Below, piece by piece: positions 7,823 through 17,030 of a DNA stretch of 64,000 nt. The notes under the pieces are model-generated. The model did no database searches and was not told the origin of the DNA. It saw only the letters and a program-made list of their open reading frames with translations. The stretch spans positions 39,816 to 103,815 of the forward strand of contig JAFZZY010000008.1 in NCBI GenBank assembly GCA_017615545.1, in the 5' to 3' direction. The translations under genes were made by a program, and so were the position numbers. The DNA comes from Lachnospiraceae bacterium. Lineage in GTDB: Bacteria; Bacillota; Clostridia; Lachnospirales; Lachnospiraceae. How positions within the stretch are numbered: position 1 is the first letter of the stretch; each line of letters starts with the position of its first letter.

Positions 7823-8464
7823 TTATTCTTTTCCGAGCAGTTTATCCAACAGATCGGAAAGGGTCTGCTTTTCATCTTCGGTCAGACGGCCGAAGAGGTC
7901 ATCCAGGAAGGAGTCTCTCTCCGAGCGGATCTCTTCCGCACGGACAGCGCCCATCTCCGTAAGTTTCAGCAAGGTAGCGCGCTTATCGCTTTCGTCGATC
8001 ACGCGAACCAGGTAGCCGTCGTCCTCCAGGCGGCTGACAACTTCCGAAGCCGAGGATGCGTTGATGCCGGCTGCCTCAGCCAGATCCTTCTGGCGAATGC
8101 CATCCGGATACTCGCTGATGATGGTCAGCAAACGCTCGCGGCTCATGCCTCTGCCCATCGGGCCTGCAGGACCCTTTCTGCATCCGAGTCCGCCAAAACC
8201 AGGCTGACCGGGTCTTTCGGGACCGCCGAAGCCGGGCTTACCACCCATGCCGAACGGCGGCTGGAACGGTGCCCCACCGGGGCCGCCAAAACCGGGCTTA
8301 CCACCCATACCGAACTGCGGCTGGAACGGTGCTCCACCGGGACCGCCAAAGCCGGGCTTTCCGCCCATGCCAAACGGCGGCTGGCCCATTTCCTTCATCT
8401 TCATCATACTCAGTACTTTAGGTAAACTCATCATTTTTCTGAAAAGATCTCTGTTACTTACCAT
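7823..8464 (-). CDS. MarR-family regulator with N-terminal Gly-rich repeats
   Basis: 213 residues. Residues 105-205 form a MarR winged-helix domain: LLTIISEYPDGIRQKDLAEA, then recognition-helix SSASEVVSRLEDDGYLVRV and the wing with DESDKRATLLKLTEMG. The N-terminus is unusual: after a basic/Met-rich start, residues about 28-95 hold three copies of a 20-residue unit (FGMGGKPGFGGPGGAPF) and further Gly/Pro-rich sequence. The three units correspond to 60-bp DNA repeats between 8230 and 8390. Ordinary MarR proteins are 140-160 residues without this tail. Its own promoter carries two matching operator-like sites (see 8495-8540), so autorepression is likely. Effector unknown. Confidence 0.88.
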   Translation of the reverse strand: MVSNRDLFRKMMSLPKVLSMMKMKEMGQPPFGMGGKPGFGGPGGAPFQPQFGMGGKPGFGGPGGAPFQPPFGMGGKPGFGGPERPGQPGFGGLGCRKGPAGPMGRGMSRERLLTIISEYPDGIRQKDLAEAAGINASSASEVVSRLEDDGYLVRVIDESDKRATLLKLTEMGAVRAEEIRSERDSFLDDLFGRLTEDEKQTLSDLLDKLLGKE

Positions 8465-8494
8465 ATTTCTTACCTCCTAAATCATATGTCTATT

Positions 8495-8540
8495 ACTTCG
8501 GTTCCGAACTAATTATACTTCGGTTCCGAACTAATGTCAA
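8495..8540 (-). promoter_or_regulatory. Consensus promoter with two operator copies for the MarR gene
   Basis: Minus strand: TTGACA (8540-8535), 17 bp, TATAAT (8517-8512), a perfect consensus promoter. An identical 19-bp sequence occurs twice, at 8495-8513 and 8517-8535, each holding the palindrome TTCGG-TT-CCGAA. One copy fills the -35/-10 spacer and the other begins just after the -10. The repeats are 22 bp apart, two helical turns. This is a textbook layout for autorepression by a dimeric MarR protein. Confidence 0.85.
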
Positions 8541-8558
8541 GAGGTTTTTCAAATTTTT

Positions 8559-10094
8559 TTAAACATCTTCTTTCCAGTAATCGAGTTCCTCCTCATTCAA
8601 GCCGATATTCTTTCCGAAGAATACCGGTTTTTTGCCTTCTTTCTTCTGTTTCTCATAATCCTTCAACGCCCGGATGGCCACTCCGCCCAGTAACATACAG
8701 GCCGGAAGGTTGATCAACGTCATGCCGCCCATGGTGATGTCTGCCACAGCCCAGGCAGCATCCATCTTGATCAAAGCTCCGAGAAATACGATCAGCACAC
8801 AGCCAACATGGAAACACTTCATGAAGGATTTCGATGGTTGCTTCTTATGGTTCAGGAAAATGAGCGCATTGTCCACATAGAAAAGGTTACCCAGCAGGGT
8901 TGTAAACGCGAACAGGATCATGGCGATCGTGATAAAGGTCGGGCCGATCTTGCCGAAGACCGTGGAAATGGCGTTCTGCACATAGGGTGCTCCGGAAACC
9001 TCGACGCTTCTCTTCACTCCCGTAGACAGGCACATGAGTGCCGTTGCCGTACACAATAGCAGGGTGTCGATGTAGACCGACAGAGTCTGGACCAGTCCCT
9101 GCTTCGCGGGATGCGATACCTTTGCCGAGGCGGAAGCGTTCGGCGCAGAACCGACGCCGGCCTCGTTCGAGTACAGGCCGCGCTTGATACCATAGATCAT
9201 ACAGGAACCCGCCACGCCGCCGAAGATCGCCTTGAAATCAAAGGCGTCACTGAAGATCTGACCGAACATGGCCGGAATGGTCCCGATATTCACAAAGATC
9301 ACGACCAGGGAAATGAGCACGTAGGAAATGCCCATGACCGGCACGATCAGGCTGGTCAGTTTCACGATACGTTTGCCGCCGCCGAGCAGGCAGTAGCCGG
9401 TGAGCAGCGCCAGCACGCCTCCGATGATCGCCGGTGTGATCGACGCATCGTAAAACGAATATGTGGCAAATGTCGATTGTAGGTTATATGAACAGAGCAG
9501 ATTGAAGCCAACTGCGTAGGTTGCGATCAGGAAGACACAGAACACGCCGGCTAGCACAGGTGCATGGAGGGCACGTTCAATGTAGTACGCGGGGCCGCCG
9601 TACGACTCGCCGTCTGCATTTTTGCGCTTGTAGATCTGCGCGAGCGTACTTTCGATGAAGGCCGATGAAGCGCCGACGATGCACATTACCCACATCCAGA
9701 AGCAGGCGCCCGGGCCGCCGAGGCAGATCGCCGTCGAAACGCCGACGATATTACCTGTGCCGACGCGCGATGCGGTCGAAACCAGCATCGCCTGCAAGGA
9801 TGATACATTCTTCTTATCCTCAGGTGGCTCCATGAGCAGGTGCACCGAATGCGGGAAGAGGCGGATCTGCACCCCTCTCGTCCTCACGGTAAAAAACAGG
9901 CCGGCACACGCCATAACGATGATCAAAATCGGATAATACATCACATCGTCGATAGAGTTAAGTGTATCAGTCATCCCGGACGCGATCGAAGAAGCGCGTT
10001 CCCGGGCATCACTATCCAATACGACATACAGACAAATGCATACGATAACGATCGCCGCAACAAGCAATTTCCAATGTTTTTTAATGATCTTCAT
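8559..10094 (-). CDS. Sodium:alanine symporter family (AGCS) amino-acid carrier
   Basis: 511 residues, a multi-spanning membrane protein of the AGCS family. Diagnostic stretches are STASRVGTGNIVGVSTAICLG near residue 105, MWVMCIVGASSAFIESTLAQ, and DGESYGGPAYYIERAL. An N-terminal hydrophobic segment (LLVAAIVIVCICLYVVL) precedes the conserved core. The family imports alanine or glycine with sodium; exact specificity cannot be read here. It begins at the ATG with GGAGGGAAA upstream. A TATAAT-like -10 at 10073+100 region (10168-10173, minus strand) could serve it, but its -35 is weak. The MarR gene follows behind its own promoter. Confidence 0.9.
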   Translation of the reverse strand: MKIIKKHWKLLVAAIVIVCICLYVVLDSDARERASSIASGMTDTLNSIDDVMYYPILIIVMACAGLFFTVRTRGVQIRLFPHSVHLLMEPPEDKKNVSSLQAMLVSTASRVGTGNIVGVSTAICLGGPGACFWMWVMCIVGASSAFIESTLAQIYKRKNADGESYGGPAYYIERALHAPVLAGVFCVFLIATYAVGFNLLCSYNLQSTFATYSFYDASITPAIIGGVLALLTGYCLLGGGKRIVKLTSLIVPVMGISYVLISLVVIFVNIGTIPAMFGQIFSDAFDFKAIFGGVAGSCMIYGIKRGLYSNEAGVGSAPNASASAKVSHPAKQGLVQTLSVYIDTLLLCTATALMCLSTGVKRSVEVSGAPYVQNAISTVFGKIGPTFITIAMILFAFTTLLGNLFYVDNALIFLNHKKQPSKSFMKCFHVGCVLIVFLGALIKMDAAWAVADITMGGMTLINLPACMLLGGVAIRALKDYEKQKKEGKKPVFFGKNIGLNEEELDYWKEDV

Positions 10095-10216
10095 TTTCCC
10101 TCCTATTCATCTTCCCGATCATATTCATCGACGTTGCAGATATCCCATAGGATCATATCGTAAGCATATTATACCAAAAACTCTATGCACATTATCGCAA
10201 CAGCCGTACATCAGGA

Positions 10217-11089
10217 TCATCCCAGAACAAACTGCAAAAAACTGACGATCGAATAGATCACTCCGCATACTGCACTGATTATATTTGCGACCAACCCACA
10301 TATAAAGGCTCGTTTCGGACAATGCTTATTCGTTTTATCGACCAGAACGCGGGAATAGAAATACGCCTCAACAAAAGTGATGAGCAACTCAAGTACGACG
10401 AAGAAAACAAGAGACGATGCCCCCGGAAATATTGTGGCAAGGCAATAATAAAGTATAGTAAACGGAACATTGGTTACGATGTTGATAAACAAAAAGGCAG
10501 ACGTATTCTTCTTGCAAACAGCAAAGCCGAAGAAACCGAAAACGAGGAACTCCAGAAAAAAGGTCATAAAAAGGCAGGTAAGAACATAATGTAAAAAACC
10601 ACTCTTTTGGGTTTTTGTTACTTCTCCGGTACGATAGTCGTACACATGCGATAGATTTCTTTGGAAAACCGGGCTTATATGAACTTCTCCATCCATCTCA
10701 ATGAAGATCAGACGAAATCCACCCATTTCATATTTCCCATTCACATAGGTTATTTCATTCTTTTCGTTCGAATGTTTACAGGAATATTCATCACCGTACC
10801 AATTATCGATACATAAGTCTCTCAGAAATGCTTTCACGGACTGTTCATCCACCTGATCCAGATGCAGTTCGCTGTCATCGATCGGAGCATCCCACCCTTG
10901 TATCTGGTTTCCGCTCCTATGATATTCCATGAACGCATAATAGTACTCATTCGGCGCATTTTTGACTTTGATCACACGTTTCACTTTAAACCCGAAGTCC
11001 GCATAAACCGCTGATACACTCGTGCATAGGACTAAGATAGCCATGGCTAAAAATATAGCCGGTTTCAACACCTCTTTACATATCTTCAT
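10217..11089 (-). CDS. Secreted/membrane protein of unknown function
   Basis: 290 residues from the ATG at 11089, placed 9 nt after GGAGGAG; an in-frame TTG farther upstream overlaps that site and is not used. It has a signal-like N-terminus (AIFLAMAILVLCTSVSAVYA), about 140 soluble residues probably outside the cell, then four hydrophobic segments in the last 130 residues (FLHYVLTCLFMTFFLEFLVF, FLFINIVTNVPFTILYYCLA, LVFFVVLELLITFVEAYF, and a C-terminal one). I do not recognise the family. The order of a signal, a soluble domain and a C-terminal membrane bundle suggests a surface sensor or export accessory, but no function is claimed. Confidence 0.65.
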   Translation of the reverse strand: MKICKEVLKPAIFLAMAILVLCTSVSAVYADFGFKVKRVIKVKNAPNEYYYAFMEYHRSGNQIQGWDAPIDDSELHLDQVDEQSVKAFLRDLCIDNWYGDEYSCKHSNEKNEITYVNGKYEMGGFRLIFIEMDGEVHISPVFQRNLSHVYDYRTGEVTKTQKSGFLHYVLTCLFMTFFLEFLVFGFFGFAVCKKNTSAFLFINIVTNVPFTILYYCLATIFPGASSLVFFVVLELLITFVEAYFYSRVLVDKTNKHCPKRAFICGLVANIISAVCGVIYSIVSFLQFVLG

Positions 11090-11173
11090 TTTTTCATACT
11101 CCTCCAACGCAGCTTATTTCTGCTCTCTGCTGCTATTGATTTCACTAAATATCACACCTGAAAACGTATTTTC

Positions 11174-11202
11174 ATTCTATCTTATCTGTCAGGTATTGTC
11201 AA
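11174..11202 (-). promoter_or_regulatory. Promoter of the unknown membrane protein
   Basis: Minus strand TTGACA (11202-11197), 17-bp spacer, TAGAAT (11179-11174), 85 bp before the start codon. Confidence 0.6.
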
Positions 11203-11230
11203 TGTCACACCGCTGATGGATAAAACAAAA

Positions 11231-11263
11231 ACACCCAAAAGCACGCTGTGTGCTTTCGGGTGT
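11231..11263 (-). terminator. Terminator after guaA
   Basis: Stem ACACCC and GCAC paired with GTGC and GGGTGT around a short loop; on the minus strand it is followed by TTTTTGTTTT. It closes the pgcA-guaA transcript, 70 bp after the guaA stop. Confidence 0.75.
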
Positions 11264-11331
11264 TTTGTATGCATAAGCTATTCACGCTCTGTCCTAAGAT
11301 CAGGGATCTCTCCTGTCGATCAAAAGATATC

Positions 11332-12885
11332 TTATTCAAACTCGATCGTGCCCGGGGGCTTACCCGTGCAGTCATAAAGTACGCGGTTGACGCCTTTGAC
11401 CTCGTTGACGATACGGTTCGTCACCTTCATGAGAACGTCCCAGGACAGGCGGGCCGCTTCTGCGGTCATAAAGTCGCTGGTGTAAACGGCGCGAAGCGCG
11501 ATGGCGTAATCGTAGGTACGGAAATCGCCCATAACGCCGACGCTGCGCATATTCGTGAGTGCGGCGAAATACTGACCCAGTTCCTTACCGAGGCCGGCCT
11601 TCTCCACTTCTTCGCGGTAAATGTAATCCGCCTCCTGCACCATACGCACCTTCTCCGGCGTGATCTCGCCGATGATGCGGACGCCGAGGCCCGGACCCGG
11701 GAACGGCTGACGGTATACCAGACGCGCCGGAATACCGAGTTCCAGACCTGCCTTACGCACTTCGTCCTTAAACAGCATGCGCAACGGCTCGATGATCTCT
11801 TTGAAATCCACTACGGACGGCAGGCCGCCGACATTGTGGTGGCTTTTGATCACGGCAGATTTGCCGAGTCCCGATTCGATGACATCAGGGTAAATGGTTC
11901 CCTGCACGAGGTAATCCACCGCTCCGATCTTCTTTGCTTCCTCCTCGAAGACGCGGATGAATTCTTCGCCAATGATCTTACGCTTCTGCTCCGGTTCCGT
12001 AACGCCGGCCAGTTTCGCATAATAGCGCTCGGCCGCATTGACCCGAACAAAATTCAATTCATAAGGACCGTTGGGACCGAACACGGCCTCGACTTCGTCT
12101 CCCTCGTTCTTGCGGAGCAGACCGTGGTCGACGAAAACGCAGGTGAGCTGCTTGCCGATGGCTTTCGACAGCAGGACTGCGGCAACCGACGAATCCACGC
12201 CGCCGGACAATGCGCACAGCACGCGTCCGTTTCCGATGCGCTCCCGAAGTTCGCGGATGGTCGTATCCACGAAGGAAGACATGCGCCAGTCACCGGCGCA
12301 GCCGCAGATGCGGAGCACGAAGTTACGAAGCATGTGCGTTCCTTCTTCGGTATGCATGACCTCGGGGTGGAACTGCGTCGCATAGAGTTTGCGCGCCTCA
12401 CACGCCATCGCTGCCACCGGGCAGACCGGTGTATGCGCGGTAATGATGAAGCCCTCCGGAGCCTTCGCGATATAGTCGGTATGGCTCATCCAGCAAACCG
12501 TGGAGGAGTGTTTATTTTCCGCCACGCCCTCAAACAAGGCGTCACGTTTGTCGATGGTCACTTCTGTGTGGCCGTACTCGCTGACAGGCGCGGTCTCCAC
12601 GACACCGCCCAGGCTGTACGCCATGAGCTGCGATCCGTAGCAGATGCCCAGGATCGGGATGCCCAGATCGAAAATCGCGGGATCGTAGTGCGGCGACGCA
12701 GGATCGTAAACGCTGTTCGGGCCGCCGGTGAAGATGATGCCCTTCGGCGCCATCTCGCGGATCTGCTCCAGCGACATAGTGTAGGGATGCACCTCACAGT
12801 AAACGTTGCACTCTCTGACTCTTCTGGCGATCAACTGATTATACTGACCGCCGAAGTCCAAAACTAAGATCATCTCATGATTCAT
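11332..12885 (-). CDS. guaA: GMP synthase (glutamine-hydrolysing)
   Basis: 517 residues, full length. It makes GMP from XMP, ATP and glutamine in the cytosol. The N-terminal class I amidotransferase has the nucleophile C82 in LGICYGSQ and the H173/E175 pair in QFHPEV. The ATP pyrophosphatase domain has the P-loop SGGVDSS (227-233) and the C-terminal dimerisation domain ends [13 protein letters not shown], the usual terminus. The gene is 12 bp after pgcA. A purine permease is transcribed from the other side of the same promoter region at 14.6-14.9 kb, a fitting neighbour for salvage. Confidence 0.97.
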   Translation of the reverse strand: MNHEMILVLDFGGQYNQLIARRVRECNVYCEVHPYTMSLEQIREMAPKGIIFTGGPNSVYDPASPHYDPAIFDLGIPILGICYGSQLMAYSLGGVVETAPVSEYGHTEVTIDKRDALFEGVAENKHSSTVCWMSHTDYIAKAPEGFIITAHTPVCPVAAMACEARKLYATQFHPEVMHTEEGTHMLRNFVLRICGCAGDWRMSSFVDTTIRELRERIGNGRVLCALSGGVDSSVAAVLLSKAIGKQLTCVFVDHGLLRKNEGDEVEAVFGPNGPYELNFVRVNAAERYYAKLAGVTEPEQKRKIIGEEFIRVFEEEAKKIGAVDYLVQGTIYPDVIESGLGKSAVIKSHHNVGGLPSVVDFKEIIEPLRMLFKDEVRKAGLELGIPARLVYRQPFPGPGLGVRIIGEITPEKVRMVQEADYIYREEVEKAGLGKELGQYFAALTNMRSVGVMGDFRTYDYAIALRAVYTSDFMTAEAARLSWDVLMKVTNRIVNEVKGVNRVLYDCTGKPPGTIEFE

Positions 12886-12897
12886 ATATGGTATCCT

Positions 12898-14625
12898 TTA
12901 CTCCTCCACCAGTCCCATGAAACCGTCGGACAGTTCGGATAATTTTTTATTTGCATCTTCCAGGTCGGAGCCCTTTACGCCCATGTAGAATTTGATCTTC
13001 GGCTCTGTGCCGGACGGGCGAACGCAGCACCATGCATTGTCCTCGAACTCGTAGTACAGAACGTTGGACTTCGGAAGGCCGGTCGGATGCTTGCTGCCAT
13101 CAGCCATCACGAGGACTGCGTCCTTCTCGTAGTCGCGGAACTCTTTCACATTCAGACCAGCGAGGGATTTGATCGGGTTGTTGCGGAGGTTCTCCATGAT
13201 CGCGCCGATCTTCTCGGCTCCATCAAGTCCCTTCAGGGTCAATGACTTCACGCCTTCACGATAGAAGCCGTACTTCTCGTAGATCTTGATCATCTGATCC
13301 CACAAGGTCAGGCCCTGCTTCTTATAGAACGCAGCCGCCTCGCAAAGCAGCATAACGGCGATGATGGCGTCCTTATCGCGGGCATGTGTGCCAACGAGCA
13401 GACCGTAGCTCTCCTCGAAACCGAACTGATAGCTGTAGGTGTTCTGCTCCTCGAACCATTTGATCTGCTCACCGATGAACTTAAATCCGGTCAGCACTTC
13501 GATCAGCTTCATGTTGTATTCTGCTGCGACTGCCTTACACAGGTCGGTAGAAACGATGGTCTCTACAACAGCACCGTTTGCGGGCAATGTACCCAAGGCC
13601 TTCTTCTGACTCAGCACATATTCGCAAACCAAAACGCCGGACATATTTCCGGTGAAGGAAACGTATTCGCCGGTCGCGGAATCCTTCGCGTAAACGCCGA
13701 GACGGTCGGCATCGGGATCCGTTGCAAGGATAACGTCTGCATCGACCTCTTTCGCCAACTTCAGCGCCAGGGCGAATGCCTTCGGATCCTCGGGGTTCGG
13801 GTAGGAAACGGTCGGGAAGTTGCCGTCAACTACGGACTGCTCCGGAACGGCGTAAACATTCTCAAAACCGATCTCTTTCAGCACACGACGCGCAGGAACG
13901 TTACCGGTTCCGTACAGAGGAGTGTAAACGATCTTCAGCTCCTTACCTACCTCGCGGCAGATCTCCGGATGGATGACCTGCTTCTTCAGTGCTTCGATGT
14001 AACGGTCGTCCATGTCAAAACTTACAACATTATACAGACCGTCGATCATGGCCTGAGTCTTATCCATGGTCTTGCAGGTCGAGTAATCTGTGATGGAGTT
14101 AACTTCATTGATGATATCGACATCCTTCGGGCTCGTTACCTGGGCGCCGTCCTCCCAATATACCTTATAGCCGTTGTATTCGGGCGGGTTGTGGCTCGCC
14201 GTTACCATGATGCCGGCGATGCAGTTCAGTTCACGAAGTGTGAAGGACAGCTGCGGCGTCGGGCGCAGTGACGGGTAAATGTACGCCTTGATGCCATTGG
14301 CCGCGAGGCAGAGAGCCGCACAATCAGCGAACTCGGGGCTCATGCGACGGCAGTCGTAAGAGATCGCAACGCCGCGGCCCAGGCCTCCATTTGCCAAAAT
14401 GTAATTTGCAAGGCCCTGTGTTGCCTTGCGTACGGTATAAATGTTCATGCGGTTCGAGCCGGCGCCCAAGATACCGCGCAGACCGCCGGTACCGAACTCC
14501 AGGTTCTTGTAAAACCGCTCTTTGATCTCGTTGTCATCGCCCGCGATGGCCTTCAGCTCGTTACGGGTCGCTTCGTCAAAATATGGGTTTTCACACCACT
14601 CTTTATAGTTTTGCATGTAAGACAT
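12898..14625 (-). CDS. pgcA: Phosphoglucomutase/phosphomannomutase (PgcA type)
   Basis: 575 residues from the ATG at 14625 behind GGGAGGAT; longer readings have no ribosome site. An alpha-D-phosphohexomutase interconverting glucose-1-phosphate and glucose-6-phosphate. The active-site phosphoserine is S144 in VTASHNPPEYNGYK, the metal loop is ATDPDADRLGVY, the sugar-binding loop is GFEESYGLLVG and the phosphate-binding loop is RPSGTEPK. Length and the opening NYKEWCENPYFDEATR match the long PgcA branch rather than short GlmM. It could feed glycogen or UDP-glucose synthesis, and here would also accept glucose-1-phosphate from the cellobiose phosphorylase at 34.8 kb. Confidence 0.92.
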   Translation of the reverse strand: MSYMQNYKEWCENPYFDEATRNELKAIAGDDNEIKERFYKNLEFGTGGLRGILGAGSNRMNIYTVRKATQGLANYILANGGLGRGVAISYDCRRMSPEFADCAALCLAANGIKAYIYPSLRPTPQLSFTLRELNCIAGIMVTASHNPPEYNGYKVYWEDGAQVTSPKDVDIINEVNSITDYSTCKTMDKTQAMIDGLYNVVSFDMDDRYIEALKKQVIHPEICREVGKELKIVYTPLYGTGNVPARRVLKEIGFENVYAVPEQSVVDGNFPTVSYPNPEDPKAFALALKLAKEVDADVILATDPDADRLGVYAKDSATGEYVSFTGNMSGVLVCEYVLSQKKALGTLPANGAVVETIVSTDLCKAVAAEYNMKLIEVLTGFKFIGEQIKWFEEQNTYSYQFGFEESYGLLVGTHARDKDAIIAVMLLCEAAAFYKKQGLTLWDQMIKIYEKYGFYREGVKSLTLKGLDGAEKIGAIMENLRNNPIKSLAGLNVKEFRDYEKDAVLVMADGSKHPTGLPKSNVLYYEFEDNAWCCVRPSGTEPKIKFYMGVKGSDLEDANKKLSELSDGFMGLVEE

Positions 14626-14680
14626 AAGATATCCTCCCATAGGTTGTGATGATTGGAGGGAAACATTATTCCCACCCTTT

Positions 14681-14709
14681 ATTTTACACAAATCGTCCTC
14701 CAAACTCAA
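14681..14709 (-). promoter_or_regulatory. Promoter of pgcA-guaA
   Basis: Minus strand TTGAGT (14709-14704), 17 bp, TAAAAT (14686-14681), 56 bp before the pgcA start. Confidence 0.55.
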
Positions 14710-14810
14710 GAGAAAATCATGAAGAATCCCCACTGTTTTTGAAAAAGCTTCCAAGACCATCGGACAATTTATTTCTTACGACTTCTGTGGATAAGAATCG
14801 AACTTCTTAC

Positions 14811-14839
14811 TTGACAGAAAACAGGGTGGATTCTATAAT
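14811..14839 (+). promoter_or_regulatory. Consensus promoter of the purine permease
   Basis: TTGACA at 14811, 17-bp spacer, TATAAT at 14834. The leader of about 78 nt holds a perfect AGCCGGCCGGCT palindrome but none of the conserved junction bases of a purine riboswitch. Confidence 0.8.
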
Positions 14840-14923
14840 TGATTTAGTGCAACTGAACGTAACCCCGATGGAGCCAGACCTGAGCCGGCCGGCTTCATCA
14901 CCCACAACCAAAGGAGTATGAAA

Positions 14924-16357
14924 ATGGAGAAACTATTCAAACTCAAACAGAACAACACCAATGTTCGTACCGAGGTCATTGCGGGCCTCACGACCTTCAT
15001 GACGATGGCTTACATCATCATGCTGAACCCGAATCTACTGATCGACTGGGGTCAGGGCAGTCCGGCCTTATGGAATGCGATTTTCTTAGCGACCTGTATC
15101 TCTTCCGCTATCGCAATGTTCGTCATGGCATTTTTAGCGAATAAACCTTTTGGCCTTGCACCCGGAATGGGACTGAATGCGTTCTTTGCTTCGGTCGTTA
15201 CCAGCATCGCCGGAATGGGGATCGCCGGAGTAGACAGTTATGATAAAGCGTTCCAGGTAGCGCTTTGCATCATCCTGATCGAAGGTGTTGTCTTCCTGAT
15301 CCTTTCCCTGTTCAGCATTCGTGAGAAGATCGTAGAAGCTCTTCCCTTAGGCATCCGTTTGGGTATCTCCCCGGCCATCGGCCTCATGCTCCTGAACATC
15401 GGTTTTGGATCTAACAATACGATCTTCGGCAATGAAGGCAAGCAATTCTACATGTTACGCGACTTTTTCGGATCCCTGACCGCAAAATCCGCCAGCGACG
15501 CCATAGGTTCCGGCTACAGCGAAATGGTACTCTCCGTTGCCACGACCTTTATCGGCTTGTTTATCATCGTTATTCTCGCTCATCATAAAGTGAAAGCATC
15601 CGTTCTGATCGGCATGCTCGGCGCCAGTTGCATCTTCTGGGCAGGACAAGCGATCTTTCTGGATACCAACCCTTTCGAATCGCTAAAGAATGCTTCCTTC
15701 ATCCCCGCATTCGGCGACCTGGCTGATAAAACCCTCTTTAAGTTTGATTTCAGCAGTTTCTTTGATATCAGCATTTTCACCGTTATCACTTTGATCATTA
15801 CCTTCTGCATTATCGATATGTTTGACACCATCGGCACGCTGGTAGGTACCGCAAGCCGCGCAAACATGCTGGATGAAAATGGTAAGATGCCTCAGATGCG
15901 CGAAGCTCTTACCGCTGATGCAGTCGGCACTGTAGTCGGCGCTGTTACCGGTACTTCTACCGTAACAACTTTTATTGAATCTGCATCCGGCGTAGAAGCA
16001 GGCGGCCGCACCGGTCTGACTGCCCTCGTTACCGGTCTTTGCTTCCTCGCATGTATTTTCCTGGCACCGGTGGCAGCAGTCATTCCTCCCGCAGCTACCA
16101 GCGCAGCTCTGATCTATGTCGGCATCCTGATGTTTTCCGGACTTAAGAAGATCAACTTCGACGATATGTCCCAGGTTCTTCCGGTTGCGATCATGGTCAT
16201 TGCGATGCCCATCACCAGCTCCATCGGACATGCGATCGGCCTCGGCCTGATCTGCTACTCCGTATTCCAGACCTTCACCGGAAACGCAAAGAAGGTTTCG
16301 ATCCTGACCTACGTACTGTCACTGATCTTCCTTATCAAATTCATGATTCCGGTATAA
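14924..16357 (+). CDS. NCS2/AzgA-type purine permease
   Basis: 477 residues from the ATG at 14924, seven bases after AAAGGAG; an ATG six bases earlier lies too close to that site. A polytopic membrane protein of the AzgA/PbuG branch. Diagnostic stretches are TEVIAGLTTFMTMAYIIMLNP at the N-terminus, GMGLNAFFA, and SASGVEAGGRTGLTALVTG in the second half. This branch imports adenine, guanine or hypoxanthine with protons or sodium. The C-terminus ends in two helices. It is divergent from pgcA-guaA, linking purine uptake with GMP synthesis. No purine riboswitch was found in its short leader. Confidence 0.93.
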   Translation: MEKLFKLKQNNTNVRTEVIAGLTTFMTMAYIIMLNPNLLIDWGQGSPALWNAIFLATCISSAIAMFVMAFLANKPFGLAPGMGLNAFFASVVTSIAGMGIAGVDSYDKAFQVALCIILIEGVVFLILSLFSIREKIVEALPLGIRLGISPAIGLMLLNIGFGSNNTIFGNEGKQFYMLRDFFGSLTAKSASDAIGSGYSEMVLSVATTFIGLFIIVILAHHKVKASVLIGMLGASCIFWAGQAIFLDTNPFESLKNASFIPAFGDLADKTLFKFDFSSFFDISIFTVITLIITFCIIDMFDTIGTLVGTASRANMLDENGKMPQMREALTADAVGTVVGAVTGTSTVTTFIESASGVEAGGRTGLTALVTGLCFLACIFLAPVAAVIPPAATSAALIYVGILMFSGLKKINFDDMSQVLPVAIMVIAMPITSSIGHAIGLGLICYSVFQTFTGNAKKVSILTYVLSLIFLIKFMIPV

Positions 16358-16404
16358 GAGATTGAATCATCCGAGCCGTACATCGGCTCACGCTATAAAA
16401 GCAG

Positions 16405-16450
16405 AACCGCCACCGTGTTTCGGTCGAAGCCGAACGCGGTGGCGGTTTTT
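16405..16450 (+). terminator. Terminator after the purine permease
   Basis: An 11-bp perfect stem (AACCGCCACCG with CGGTGGCGGTT) with a 21-nt loop and a TTTTT tail. Confidence 0.85.
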
Positions 16451-16478
16451 ATTGCAGCCGGAACCGGCTGTTCCTCCC

Positions 16479-16918
16479 CGGCTATACTGAAAAGCAAGCT
16501 CTTCCATGCCCAGCGGCTAAGATAATATTCAAATATCAAGTTTTCCTTAGCCGAGCATATCGAAAAGCAAGTTTTTCCATGGCCGGACGGCTAAGAATAA
16601 TTCAAATATCAAGCTTTCCTTAGCCGGGTGTATCGAAAAGCAAGCTTTTCCATGGCCGGACGGCTAAGAAAAATACAAATATCAAGCTTTCCTTAGCCGG
16701 GTGTATCGAAAAGCAAGCTCTTACACGCCTGGACGGCTAAGAAAAATTCAAATATCAAGCTTTCCTTAGCCGGGTGTATCGAAAAGCAAGCTTTTCCATG
16801 GCCGGACGGCTAAGAAAAATTCAAATATCAAGTTTTCCTTAGCCGGGTATATCGAAAAGCAAGCTCTTACACGCCTGGACGGCTAAGAAAAACTCAAATA
16901 TCAAGCTTTCCTTAGCCG
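16479..16918. repeat. Palindromic element array 2 (six copies, 73-74 bp period)
   Basis: Six elements start at 16514, 16588, 16661, 16734, 16807 and 16880; the first is 40 nt and the rest 39 nt. Each begins CGGCTAAG and ends CTTAGCCG, perfect inverted complements, with CAAGCTTTCC just before the right arm. The 34-nt linker is also conserved and contains its own palindrome GAAAAGC-AA-GCTTTTC; two linker versions alternate (ending TTCCATGGCCGGA or TTACACGCCTGGA). The array lies between the permease terminator and the lysA terminator, so it is outside both predicted transcripts. No coding sequence is seen in this 673-bp gap. Confidence 0.9.
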
Positions 16919-16974
16919 GGCGCGCAGGAAAACACTTCACTGACGCCAAAGTAGGCTTGATCAAAGCACAGAGA

Positions 16975-17006
16975 AAAAGAGGGCCTCAGAAATGAGTCCC
17001 TCTTTT
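16975..17006 (-). terminator. Terminator after lysA
   Basis: Stem AAAAGAGGG with CCCTCTTTT and a 14-nt loop, ending 25 bp after the lysA stop on the minus strand. Confidence 0.7.
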
Positions 17007-17030
17007 CTTCTCTATCAAACTTTACTTTTC

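Noticed and set aside
14834..14923. Purine riboswitch in the permease leader
   Set aside because: The leader is only about 78 nt and lacks the conserved junction and loop bases; only a short palindrome is present.
16479..16918. Array elements as integron attC sites
   Set aside because: No GTTRRRY/RYYYAAC cores, no gene cassettes between elements and no integrase.
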